A DNA stretch of 64,000 bases from Hyphomicrobiales bacterium (GTDB lineage: Bacteria > Pseudomonadota > Alphaproteobacteria > Rhizobiales > Rhizobiaceae): assembly GCA_900466475.1 (NCBI GenBank), contig UBMI01000003.1, positions 248,001-312,000 of the forward strand. Direction: 5' to 3'. The translations under genes and the position numbers were made by a program. Positions 46,633 to 54,753 of the stretch are shown here, in pieces; the first letter of the stretch is position 1; each line of letters starts with the position of its first letter. The notes under the pieces were generated by a model. The model had not been told where the DNA came from. It did not search any database and was given only the letters and a program-made list of their open reading frames with translations.

Positions 46633-47046
46633 CTAGTGGCTCTCGTCGTCGGAAATATCTTCCAATGTGACGCCGGCAAGTTCCTCGTTCAGTTTTGCTA
46701 TGTCGCCGAGCGACAAGATGCCGGTGATTTTTCCACCATCATCAAAAACCAAGAGGCGGCGCATCTGAAGCTCGGACATACGGTGGGCCGCCTCGCGAAG
46801 CTCGGTACTTTCCAGGCAGCTTTCGATCCCGCTCGTCATTATTTTCGAGATTGGCCCGGCGATATCGACGTTTTCGGCGACGGCGCGCACGACGATGTCC
46901 CTGTCGGTGACAATCCCGAAGACCTCATTCCCAACGACAGGGATGACACCGGAATCAATTTCCGACATAAGCCGCGCGACATCGCGGATGCTGATATGAG
47001 GCGCCACAGTCACCACCTGTCTCGTCATTACGTCTCTTACTTGCAT
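46633..47046 (-). CDS. CBS-domain protein
   Basis: A 137-residue protein made of two CBS motifs: MQVRDVMTRQVVTVAPHISIRD with VIPVVGNEVFGIVTDRDIV, and IMTSGIESC with LLVFDDGGKITGILSLGDIA. Such paired CBS proteins bind adenosine nucleotides and occur widely in stress and hypoxia regulons. The start is fixed by CAGGAGATCAGC before ATG. It is preceded by a stress-type promoter. Confidence 0.92.
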   Translation of the reverse strand: MQVRDVMTRQVVTVAPHISIRDVARLMSEIDSGVIPVVGNEVFGIVTDRDIVVRAVAENVDIAGPISKIMTSGIESCLESTELREAAHRMSELQMRRLLVFDDGGKITGILSLGDIAKLNEELAGVTLEDISDDESH

Positions 47047-47076
47047 GCTGATCTCCTGGCTTGGCCCCCGAACCAA

Positions 47077-47102
47077 AACACCCGGGCCAGCTTCGTGGTT
47101 CC
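47077..47102 (-). promoter_or_regulatory. EcfG-type stress promoter
   Basis: Minus strand: GGAAC (47102-47098), 17-bp spacer, TGTT (47080-47077), 31 bp before the CBS gene. Confidence 0.6.
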
Positions 47103-47150
47103 ACTCAAGCGCCTGTTCGCTTCATGGAGACCGGTCGGCTGTGCACGGAT

Positions 47151-47849
47151 ATGACCGGCACTTCTGGATGCCGCGGCACGTCTCCAGCGCAGCGGGAACC
47201 TGGGCCCCGGAGCGAAGTTCAGTTCTTCAAAGGGCCAAAGCGAAAGACGACGATTTTGAACCCAAACTGGATCCATTTGTGCATCGACATGCAGCGGATG
47301 TTTGCCGAAGAGACGCCCTGGCATGTTGCCTGGATGGCAAAAGTCTCTCCTGCCGTCGCAGAACTTGTCGCACGTCACCCCGAAAGAACTCTCTTCACGC
47401 GTTTCATCCCGCCTGCGCGCGCCGATCAGATGCCAGGTGCGTGGCAGGCTTATTACCGCAAGTGGGAGGATATGACGCGTGAGCGCATTGGCGAGGATAT
47501 GCTCGATCTCGTCCCGGAGCTTCGCCGTTTCGTACCGCCTGCCCGAATCTTTGACAAAATGACCTACTCGCCATGGATAAGCGGCAAGCTGCATGCAGCG
47601 CTGCAGGCAGAATCCGTCGATACACTCGTGGTCACGGGCGGTGAAACGGATGTGTGCGTGCTAGCGGCGGTACTGGGCGCAATCGATCTTGGATATCGCG
47701 TGCGCCTGCTGACTGATGCGGTCTGCAGTGGCGCTGACGACACGCACGATGCCTCGCTTGCCTTGCTCGGAGACCGTTTCTCGGTGCAACTCGAGCTCCT
47801 GGAAACCGAGAGTTTTCTGAGGGACGCATCAAGGGTCCAGTTGCGATGA
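47151..47849 (+). CDS. Isochorismatase-family cysteine hydrolase
   Basis: A cysteine hydrolase of the isochorismatase fold: catalytic Asp in HLCIDMQRMF, Lys in DKMTYSPW, and catalytic Cys in GGETDVCVLAAVLGAIDLGY. Substrates of the family range from isochorismate to nicotinamide and amides; this one cannot be assigned. The start is uncertain. The ATG at 47151 keeps an N-terminal FFKGPKRKTT segment that fits homologues, but the promoter at 47195-47219 would then lie inside the gene and would require a start near the TTG at 47256. Confidence 0.8.
   Translation: MTGTSGCRGTSPAQREPGPRSEVQFFKGPKRKTTILNPNWIHLCIDMQRMFAEETPWHVAWMAKVSPAVAELVARHPERTLFTRFIPPARADQMPGAWQAYYRKWEDMTRERIGEDMLDLVPELRRFVPPARIFDKMTYSPWISGKLHAALQAESVDTLVVTGGETDVCVLAAVLGAIDLGYRVRLLTDAVCSGADDTHDASLALLGDRFSVQLELLETESFLRDASRVQLR
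47195..47219 (+). promoter_or_regulatory. EcfG-type promoter near the cysteine hydrolase start
   Basis: GGAAC (47195-47199), 16-bp spacer, AGTT (47216-47219). If used, translation should start downstream of about 47226. Confidence 0.45.
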
Positions 47850-47912
47850 GGCGCGCGCCTTGGATGCAGCGGGGCGACCCCGCGGAGATCGTCTCCACAG
47901 GGTCAATCGAGA

Positions 47913-48443
47913 TTACTTGTTCAGATCCTTTGCCATCTGAAGATGGTGTTCCAACGCAGGACGGGTTTTTGCGGCCCAGGCCTTGAGCTCGGGATTGTCC
48001 CCCTCCTCGCCATAGCGCTTGAACAGATCGACGGCCTCCTCGTGCACGTCTTCCTGGTCGGAATGATAGAGTTTGGTGAAGTCGTCGCCCTGGAGCTTGC
48101 TGAGATCATCGAGCATGCTTTTGTGTGACGATGTCATGGAGGCCGGGACAGCTGCCTTGACCTTACCGCCGGCAATCATCGCCTTCAGTTCCTCGGAGGT
48201 CTTTTGGTGATCCGCCACCATCTGCTGGGCGAATGTCTTCGTCTTGTCATCGGCGCGTTCGAGCGCAAGCTTGCTGGATTCGATTTCGAACATGTCACTG
48301 CTGGCTGCTTCGAGTACGAAGTCTTCTGTTTTCGGCGCCATTCCCATGACCGAGTTCACGCCGGTTTTCTCGGCTGCCGATTGTGCAAAGACCGAGGTAG
48401 TGGCGGCGGCGAAAATGATCGAAGCGGTTAGAATGTTCTTCAT
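47913..48443 (-). CDS. DUF4142-family secreted protein
   Basis: A 176-residue protein with signal peptide (MKNILTASIIFAAATTSVFA) and a ferritin-like helical DUF4142 domain: FVLEAASSDMFEIESSKLAL, VADHQKTSEELKAM and an EHHLQMAKD end. It is presumably periplasmic or exported. Such proteins are frequent in stress regulons; the activity is unknown. AGGAGG stands before the ATG at 48443. The promoter at 48472-48496 is of the stress type. Confidence 0.88.
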   Translation of the reverse strand: MKNILTASIIFAAATTSVFAQSAAEKTGVNSVMGMAPKTEDFVLEAASSDMFEIESSKLALERADDKTKTFAQQMVADHQKTSEELKAMIAGGKVKAAVPASMTSSHKSMLDDLSKLQGDDFTKLYHSDQEDVHEEAVDLFKRYGEEGDNPELKAWAAKTRPALEHHLQMAKDLNK

Positions 48444-48471
48444 GAGGACCTCCTTTTGGACCGGGATGCAA

Positions 48472-48496
48472 AACAAGGATCGGTGCTAGTTGTTCC
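48472..48496 (-). promoter_or_regulatory. EcfG-type promoter (leftward of a divergent pair)
   Basis: Minus strand: GGAAC (48496-48492), 16-bp spacer, TGTT (48475-48472), followed by TT; it drives the DUF4142 gene. Confidence 0.65.
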
Positions 48497-48505
48497 CGGG
48501 CGCGA

Positions 48506-48530
48506 GGAACAATGCGACGCAAGCGAAGTT
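48506..48530 (+). promoter_or_regulatory. EcfG-type promoter (rightward of a divergent pair)
   Basis: GGAAC (48506-48510), 16-bp spacer, AGTT (48527-48530), back to back with the leftward site; it drives the small gene at 48557. Confidence 0.6.
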
Positions 48531-48556
48531 GCTTGCCAATCAGAAAGGAGCCGCGA

Positions 48557-48802
48557 ATGCCCGCCATCGACATTTCCACACGACCGGTTGAAGAGATTGC
48601 ATCGCAGCTTTCGGCCATGAGCATCGAAGAGGTTTTCCTGGCGATGCGGCAGCTGGAGACCGCCAGCGAGGCCGTCGACGTCGCCGGGCGCGAGCAGATA
48701 CTCTCGCGCATCGCGCTGGTGGAGGAGGAAATCGAAGCCCGGTTTCCAGGACAGCTACTTGCCCCTTATCGAAACTGGAAGAAAACCCATCCACTCTTGT
48801 AG
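48557..48802 (+). CDS. Small hypothetical protein
   Basis: An 81-residue, acidic helical protein (SIEEVFLAMRQLETASEAV; ALVEEEIEARFPGQLL). GAAAGGAGCC before the ATG at 48557 fixes the start over one at 48512. It has no signal or membrane segment. It is followed after 38 bp by the next small gene and shares its promoter region with the DUF4142 gene. The function is unknown. Confidence 0.65.
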   Translation: MPAIDISTRPVEEIASQLSAMSIEEVFLAMRQLETASEAVDVAGREQILSRIALVEEEIEARFPGQLLAPYRNWKKTHPLL

Positions 48803-48840
48803 ATGCACTCGCGCATCTTCTGCAGCCAGAGGAGGCTAAC

Positions 48841-49104
48841 ATGAGCAGTTCTGACAGGACCACCGATCACCAGACGATCCGTGACTGGGTCGAGGAGAGA
48901 AAAGGCCGTCCCTCTGTCATCCGCACCAAAGGTAAAGGAGGCCTGCTTCGCATCGATTTCGGCGAAAAGGAAGAGGCGTTTGAGGAGATCGGCTGGGACG
49001 AATTCTTTCAGATCTTCGACGAAAACAAGCTGGAATTTCTTTATCAGGAGGAGACGAAGGATGGCAAAACGAGCCGGTTTGCCAAATTCGTTGAGCGAAA
49101 CTAG
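48841..49104 (+). CDS. Small conserved hypothetical protein
   Basis: An 87-residue protein with HQTIRDWVEERKGRPSVIR, GGLLRIDFGEKEEAFEEIGWDEFF and FDENKLEFLYQEET. I know this pattern from many rhizobial and Bradyrhizobium plasmid or stress loci, where it is of unknown function. GGAGG 8 bases before the ATG supports the start. It is probably co-transcribed with the gene at 48557. Confidence 0.8.
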   Translation: MSSSDRTTDHQTIRDWVEERKGRPSVIRTKGKGGLLRIDFGEKEEAFEEIGWDEFFQIFDENKLEFLYQEETKDGKTSRFAKFVERN

Positions 49105-49137
49105 ACTTGGCGTCTGGCCTTGATCGGAACGGTGACG

Positions 49138-49958
49138 ATGAATTTCGATCAGCAGAGAGAGATTGCCGAGCGGCTTGGGGTAGCAAATCGGTTCGATCAA
49201 GCCACAGAGGCGCAACGTCGCATACGGTTTCTCGCCGACTATGCCCGCACCGCATCCTGCCGCTCCCTTGTGCTCGGCATCAGTGGGGGCGTCGATTCCC
49301 TCGCCGCAGGTCTGCTTGCGCAACACGCCGCCGCCTCTCTTCGCGACGTTGGATACAGCCTCCGGTTCATCGCAGTTCGCCTTCCCTACGGCAAACAGGC
49401 AGACGAGGATGACGCGCAAAAGGCACTGGAGGTCATTTCACCGGATCGGGTCGTGACCATCGATATCAAACCTGCCGCCGACGCCACGCTCGATGGCGTC
49501 AAGCGCGAGGCGAGTGATCTCCTCGAACAGACGCGACTTGATTTTCACCTTGGAAATATCAAGGCCCGCCAGCGCATGGTGGCTCAATATGCGCTCGCCG
49601 GAACGACGCGCGGCCTTGTCATCGGCACGGATCATGCGGCCGAGGCGGTCTGGGCTTCTATACCAAATTCGGCGACGGCGCCGCCGATATCCTGCCGCTC
49701 GCGGGCCTCACGAAACGGCGCGTGCGAGCGCTCGCAGCGCATCTCGGTGCACCGGATGATCTGGTCTTCAAGATCCCGACCGCCGACCTTGAATCCGATG
49801 CGCCTTTGCGGCCGGACGAGGATGTCTATGGCGTGACCTATGATGAGATTGACGACTTCCTGGAGGGCAGGGACGTAACGCAGGCGGCTGCGCAAAAGAT
49901 CCTCGCTGCCTATCAGGCAAGCGAGCACAAGCGCCAGCCGCCATTGTCGCCGGGCTAA
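49138..49958 (+). pseudogene. nadE: NAD synthetase NadE with a frameshift
   Basis: This is a homologue of the E. coli-type ammonia-dependent NAD synthetase, which makes NAD from deamido-NAD. The first frame from the ATG at 49138 holds LGISGGVDSLAAG (ATP-pyrophosphatase loop), VRLPYGKQADEDDAQ and GTDHAAEAV. At about 49650 the reading breaks. The rest of the enzyme (FYTKFGDGAADILPL, PTADLESDAPLRPDE, GVTYDEIDDFLEG, SEHKRQPP) continues in the +1-shifted frame to 49958. One missing A between 49650 and 49651 (expected GTC ATG GGC) would explain it. The C-terminus is also short by some ten residues. It is either a real pseudogene or a sequencing error. Confidence 0.85.
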
Positions 49959-50090
49959 GGCTGGCCCATTTGATGCGACCTGGTGTTCCACTGATCGTAC
50001 GCTGGATGACGGAGAGCCTAAGATCGGACCATGGTCCGTATTGCAAGGAGGGGGGCGGTGATATGTCTCGATCTCATGGTGGGAGATCGA

Positions 50091-50402
50091 ATGAGAACAC
50101 CGCTGCTCGCCGATATAAGGCATGCAATAAGCTTTCTGTCCTCTCTGAATGAGATAGAACGCCGGTCCCTCGTCCTGCGGATCGTCGGTGAACTGGTGCG
50201 CCATCGCGAAGGCGTGCTCGGGCATTCGCCCGCAGCCGACTGCGTTTCGATCGACCGGCTTATCGCCGCCATGTCAACCGCAACCAGCGAAATCGCTGGC
50301 ATGGACGATGACCACCTTCGGCTACTCCTGGAAGAATGCGAAAACCTGGTGGCAGCGCTTCAGAGCATTGCAAAACAGCGCGCGGTGACGACCCTGCACT
50401 AA
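50091..50402 (+). CDS. Hypothetical protein
   Basis: A 103-residue helical, acidic protein starting MRTPLLADIRHAISFLSSL, with SLVLRIVGELVRHREGV and DDDHLRLLLEECENLVAAL. GGGAGATCGA before the ATG at 50091 decides the start. It is not a recognised family. It stands alone between nadE and a small gene, on the plus strand, without a stress-type promoter. Confidence 0.55.
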   Translation: MRTPLLADIRHAISFLSSLNEIERRSLVLRIVGELVRHREGVLGHSPAADCVSIDRLIAAMSTATSEIAGMDDDHLRLLLEECENLVAALQSIAKQRAVTTLH

Positions 50403-50710
50403 CGCCGCGGTGGGCGTCGACGGGTCCGCTCAGACAGGCGCCTTCATTGATGATGTCGGATCGCGCGCGCTCATCAAGATCTGCCGGCTCGATCCTCGTC
50501 GCCTCCCGGCGACCCCAACATCGACAGTATCTTCCATTTTCTCCTGCTCTGGGTTCAAAAGGTATCCAGCCGCGCGCGCGTCTTGGTCGACAAGCGCCGA
50601 GAATGCGAACAACCAGGAGAGGTTGGCGTTTGGTCCGCTAGCGTACAGGCATGCATCAATCGCGCGTCTGAAGCGTTTGCAGGTGATCATGACTTCTTGG
50701 GAGAGCTCAG
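50403..50710. other. Intergenic stretch without supported gene
   Basis: About 310 bp. Several frames are open on both strands, but none has a convincing start or composition. No hairpin or stress-type promoter was seen. Confidence 0.4.
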
Positions 50711-50899
50711 ATGGCTGACGATACTGCCGCGCCGCGACCACGCCTGTCCACATCAGCCAAACAAAGGCGGGAAGCCTTCGAGGAAACAGATCGTGTGGCG
50801 CGCAGCGCAGTGGAGGAGGAAAGCCGGCGCCGCAGCGAGAAGAGCGCCAAATTGAAAGCGGCAAGGCAGCAGGCCCAACAGCAGGGTTCGGACCCATGA
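50711..50899 (+). CDS. Small hypothetical protein
   Basis: A 62-residue, highly charged helical protein starting MADDTAAPRPRLSTSAKQRRE and rich in Arg, Glu, Ala and Lys, with no hydrophobic core. GGGAGAGCTCAG before the ATG supports it. It resembles the short charged proteins common in rhizobial stress regulons, but no promoter of that type is seen nearby. Confidence 0.5.
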   Translation: MADDTAAPRPRLSTSAKQRREAFEETDRVARSAVEEESRRRSEKSAKLKAARQQAQQQGSDP

Positions 50900-51124
50900 C
50901 GGCAGGCAGCGCGGAAGGCTCGGCGGACACGAAAGGATGCCACCTTCAGGACAAGCCGTGCCATCGCCATTCTGCCGTCGCCGTTTTTAAGGCGCTGGCT
51001 GAACCACCCCTACCAGGAAGCGATACGATGCCCACCGACGCGGGCGGGGCATGCGCTGTCGGAGGCGGACGGTGGCCTCGATCTTAGGGCGGCGATCCGA
51101 GTATCGCCTTGCAAAGGATGATTT

Positions 51125-54100
51125 TTGTTGCGAACGACCGATCAGACCGGGGGTGCCCCGCTTACACGTGACCCGGCCTTGGAAAAGACCTCACGTCCGC
51201 CAGCTGCATTCATCGCCGCTCGCCTTTTGGTCGCGGCAGAGCAATCCGAAAAAGGACTGATCTATGTTGCATCGGGCGAGGGCAGCGCACGCACGATCTT
51301 TGATGCGGTAGCCTGCCTTGCGGCAGACCTGAAGCCTGTCTTCTTTCCTCCCTGGGACTGTCTGCCGTTCGACCGGGTACCGCCCTCGCGGCAGTCGATG
51401 GGACTGAGAATGGAGGCGCTATGGCAATGGGCGCACGGTGACGGATCAAGATTGCTGGTAACGTCGCTCGATGCGCTCCTCCAACGCGTGCCGCCTCAAG
51501 CGGTGATCGAGGCAAGCCGATACGAACTCAGGGTGGGTGAGCCATTTGACCGCCTCGCCTTTGAGCGTTTCCTGCAGCGAACGGGCTATATAGAAGACAG
51601 TGTCGTTGATGATCACGGCGAATACGGCATTCGTGGCGAATTGATCGACATCTTTCCCGCCGGAGGGGAGCATCCTGTGCGGGCCCTGCTCACGCACGGG
51701 GATAGGATCCGGGAGTTGCGCAGCTATGATGCGCTGACGCAACGGACGCAAGGGAGCCTCAACACGATCTCGTTGGGACCGGCTTCCGAAGCGATACGTT
51801 GCGACGGGCAGCCCGAAAGTACCGAGAGTGCGCCGTCTCCATCGCAGTCCGACATCGCACGGCACCTGTTTGGTCTTTATGGCAACCTTCAAACTGCGTT
51901 CGATGCGCTCGGCGAGGTGCCAATGATCTTTGCAGCTGGTTCCGAGGCGCGCGCCGCACGTTACCTCGCCATCATCGACGACGCCAGGCAGGCCGAGCGT
52001 GTCTTGCGCGCAGGGACGCTGGCAGAAGCACAATCCCTCTATCTCGACGAAAAAGAATGGCAGGCGGCGAGGAGGAAGGTCGCGTTACAGGAATTGGATC
52101 TTCGGGGCGGCGAGCCTGTCCCGAAATTCTTCGAGACGCCACGTCCACGTCGGGCAGTTGCCGAGTTCATCGAAACTGCGCTCGCCCATGAGCAAAAGCT
52201 GGTGCTGGCAGGGCGTGGGGATGTCTTCGACACCCTGCGCAGGCGCGCCGAACGGACCGGAAATCTCCGCGCCAGGCCCGTTCTGCAGTGGTCCGATGTT
52301 GAAAACGCCCCGCCTGGATCTCTGCTCACACTTGCCGGCGACCTGGAGCAGGGCTTCGCCTCTGCCGCCGATAATCTCGTCGTTATCGGACTTGGCGATG
52401 TCCTTGGATTGCGATCGCCCGCAGGCGCACAGGCGCTTTCCGAGCCCGAACTGCAACTGGGCGATGCGGTGGTTCACGAGGATCACGGGATTGGTATTCT
52501 GGCTGACCTGGAGAGCTTGCAGATTGATGGGCTGATCCAGGACACAGCCCGGCTCGAGTATCGCGACGGCGCATCGATCCTCGTTCCGATGAAGGATTTC
52601 GGCAAGATCTGGCGATATGGCGGCCAGCCGGAGGCCGTGCCGCTCGATCGCCTTCACACGGAAGCATGGGCCAAGCGCCGGCAGACGATCGCTCGCGACA
52701 TCGCCCTTACGGCTCGCCATCTGCGCCGTCTCCAAAAGCAGAGACAGGAGGCAAAAGCGCGTTCCTTCGTGGCTCCTCTTCGCGACTACGAGCAGTTCGT
52801 CTCTCATTTTCCCTCCATTTTGACGCGCGATCAGTCTGAAGCCATCGATGCCGTTCTGACGGATCTCGCCTCGGGGAGGCAGATGAGCAGGCTCGTGTGT
52901 GGCGATGTCGGTTTCGGCAAGACAGAGATTGCGCTGCGGGCTGCAGCCGTTGTGGCGCTTTGCGGCGCACAGGTCGCCATCGTGGCGCCGACAACCGTTC
53001 TGGCGCGCCAGCACTTCGAGACATTTGAACGTCGTTTCGCGCGGACCGGGCTCAGGATCGCCATGTTGTCCAGGCTTGTGTCCAGGAAAGAAGCGGCAAG
53101 GATCAAGGCCGGACTGGCAGACGGTGAAATCGACATCTTGGTGGCGACCCATGCGATTCTGGCGCGAGATATCAAATTTGCCGATCTCGCACTGCTGGTC
53201 ATCGACGAGGAGCAACGCCTGGGAACACGCGCCAAGCAGAAAATGAATACTCTTTCGCCCGGGCTTCACCGGCTCACCATGTCGGCAACGCCCATCCCAC
53301 GCACCCTCCAGGCTGCGATGGTTGGCATACAGGATGTCAGCCTGCTGAACATACCCCCGGCGCGCCGCAGGCCCGTGAGGAGCCATCTCGTCGAGGCCGA
53401 CCCAGTCGCCATGCGCACGGCGCTCCTGCGTGAGCACCGGCGAGGCGGGCAAAGTTTCGTCATCGTTCCACGCATTGAGGATATCGATCATCTTGCCGGG
53501 ATGCTCAAGGAGATCGTTCCCGAATTAACGGTCAGGATCGCGCACGGAAAGTTGCGTGCAACAGCCCTTGACCGGGTCGTGGTCGATTTCGCAAATGGCG
53601 ACGGCAACGTTCTTCTGTCGACCAACATCATCGAGAACGGCCTTGACGTACCGCGGGCCAACACGATCCTCATTTGGAATGCCGATCGCTTCGGTCTGTC
53701 TCAATTGCATCAGCTGCGGGGTCGGGTCGGTCGCGGCCAGGCGCAAGCCGTGGCCTATTTCCTGACAGAAGCGCAGCATCAGATTGCGGAGGAATCGCGC
53801 CTTCGGTTGTCGGCCCTCGTCGAACACGATCGGCTGGGAGCGGGGCTGTCGATCAGCCTGCAGGATCTTGATATCAGGGGCGGAGGCGATCTAACCGGTG
53901 AGGACCAGGCCGGCCATATAAAGGCGATCGGCATCAGCCTCTATCAGAAGCTTCTCGAAGACGCGATCGCCGCAGCATCGAAGAGGTCGTCTTCGTCAAA
54001 TGGGCCGGTTTCGACGGCGATCGGCGAGAGCGCGTCGATACCCGCCGATTATATTCCCGATCCAACATTGCGCCTGAACCTTTACGCTCGTCTCGAAAAA

Positions 54101-54463
54101 GCGTCGTCTGTCGGCCAGATCGATGAACTTGCAGAGGAGTTCGAGGATCGATTCGGCGAGCTGCCCCCGCAGATCGTGACCCTCTTGCGGCTCGCCAAAC
54201 TCAAGACCGTTGCCCGAAAATGCGGTATCGAAAGGCTGGAGGCCGGCCCGACAGGACTGGCGGTCGGCTTTCGCACCAAGCCCAAACCCAGCCTTCTGAA
54301 AGTCCTGTCGCGCGGAAGGGACGCTGCGTTGCATGCGGATCGCATCGTGTTTGCGACCCCGACGCACTCGGGCAATGAGCGAATTGGCTTTTTTGAGGAT
54401 CTGTTTGCGCCTTTGATGATGTCGCCACCGTTCGACAAGGCAGATTCTCATCGTCGGAGGTAA
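51125..54463 (+). CDS. Mfd-like transcription-repair coupling factor (plasmid paralogue)
   Basis: A 1112-residue Mfd homologue. The N-terminal UvrB-like part has SRQSMGLRMEALWQW and GELIDIFPAGGEHPVR; the RNA-polymerase-interacting domain starts LQLGDAVVHEDHGIGIL; the translocase has Walker A GDVGFGKTEIA near residue 595, DEEQRLGTR, TMSATPIPRTL and RGRVGRG; and a TRCF C-terminal domain follows (IPADYIPDPTLRLNLYARL). DEEQ replaces the usual DEEH of Mfd. The start is TTG at 51125 after AAAGGATG, as no ATG precedes MGLRMEAL. A housekeeping mfd is expected on the chromosome, so this is probably an extra copy. No LexA box was seen. Confidence 0.88.
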   Translation: MLRTTDQTGGAPLTRDPALEKTSRPPAAFIAARLLVAAEQSEKGLIYVASGEGSARTIFDAVACLAADLKPVFFPPWDCLPFDRVPPSRQSMGLRMEALWQWAHGDGSRLLVTSLDALLQRVPPQAVIEASRYELRVGEPFDRLAFERFLQRTGYIEDSVVDDHGEYGIRGELIDIFPAGGEHPVRALLTHGDRIRELRSYDALTQRTQGSLNTISLGPASEAIRCDGQPESTESAPSPSQSDIARHLFGLYGNLQTAFDALGEVPMIFAAGSEARAARYLAIIDDARQAERVLRAGTLAEAQSLYLDEKEWQAARRKVALQELDLRGGEPVPKFFETPRPRRAVAEFIETALAHEQKLVLAGRGDVFDTLRRRAERTGNLRARPVLQWSDVENAPPGSLLTLAGDLEQGFASAADNLVVIGLGDVLGLRSPAGAQALSEPELQLGDAVVHEDHGIGILADLESLQIDGLIQDTARLEYRDGASILVPMKDFGKIWRYGGQPEAVPLDRLHTEAWAKRRQTIARDIALTARHLRRLQKQRQEAKARSFVAPLRDYEQFVSHFPSILTRDQSEAIDAVLTDLASGRQMSRLVCGDVGFGKTEIALRAAAVVALCGAQVAIVAPTTVLARQHFETFERRFARTGLRIAMLSRLVSRKEAARIKAGLADGEIDILVATHAILARDIKFADLALLVIDEEQRLGTRAKQKMNTLSPGLHRLTMSATPIPRTLQAAMVGIQDVSLLNIPPARRRPVRSHLVEADPVAMRTALLREHRRGGQSFVIVPRIEDIDHLAGMLKEIVPELTVRIAHGKLRATALDRVVVDFANGDGNVLLSTNIIENGLDVPRANTILIWNADRFGLSQLHQLRGRVGRGQAQAVAYFLTEAQHQIAEESRLRLSALVEHDRLGAGLSISLQDLDIRGGGDLTGEDQAGHIKAIGISLYQKLLEDAIAAASKRSSSSNGPVSTAIGESASIPADYIPDPTLRLNLYARLEKASSVGQIDELAEEFEDRFGELPPQIVTLLRLAKLKTVARKCGIERLEAGPTGLAVGFRTKPKPSLLKVLSRGRDAALHADRIVFATPTHSGNERIGFFEDLFAPLMMSPPFDKADSHRRR

Positions 54464-54467
54464 TGAC

Positions 54468-54737
54468 ATGGAGATGGTAACAATGATCGGCTATGCGGCC
54501 TCTTTATGTTCGGTAGCAAGCTTCGTGCCGCAAGCGCTCAAGATCGCGCGCAGCCAGGAGACGGCGGCGATTTCGACAAGAATGTACCTTCTGACCGTCA
54601 CAGGCTTTGCCTTGTGGACACTGTTTGGTCTGCTCCGCAACGAGCTGCCGATCATCCTGGCAAACGCAGCCTGCTTCTGTCTCTCGACCTTTATACTTGG
54701 CGTCAAATTGCACGCGCGCGCAAAGCGCCGGCAGTGA
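54468..54737 (+). CDS. SemiSWEET-type sugar transporter (PQ-loop)
   Basis: An 89-residue protein with three transmembrane helices and the PQ-loop motif SVASFVPQALKIARSQET, then YLLTVTGFALWTLFGLL. SemiSWEETs are half-size sugar or sucrose transporters that work as dimers. CGGAGG precedes the ATG at 54468, 4 bp after the mfd-like stop, so it may be co-transcribed with it. The next gene follows after 16 bp. Confidence 0.9.
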   Translation: MEMVTMIGYAASLCSVASFVPQALKIARSQETAAISTRMYLLTVTGFALWTLFGLLRNELPIILANAACFCLSTFILGVKLHARAKRRQ

Positions 54738-54753
54738 AAGCCGCATCGTGAGG

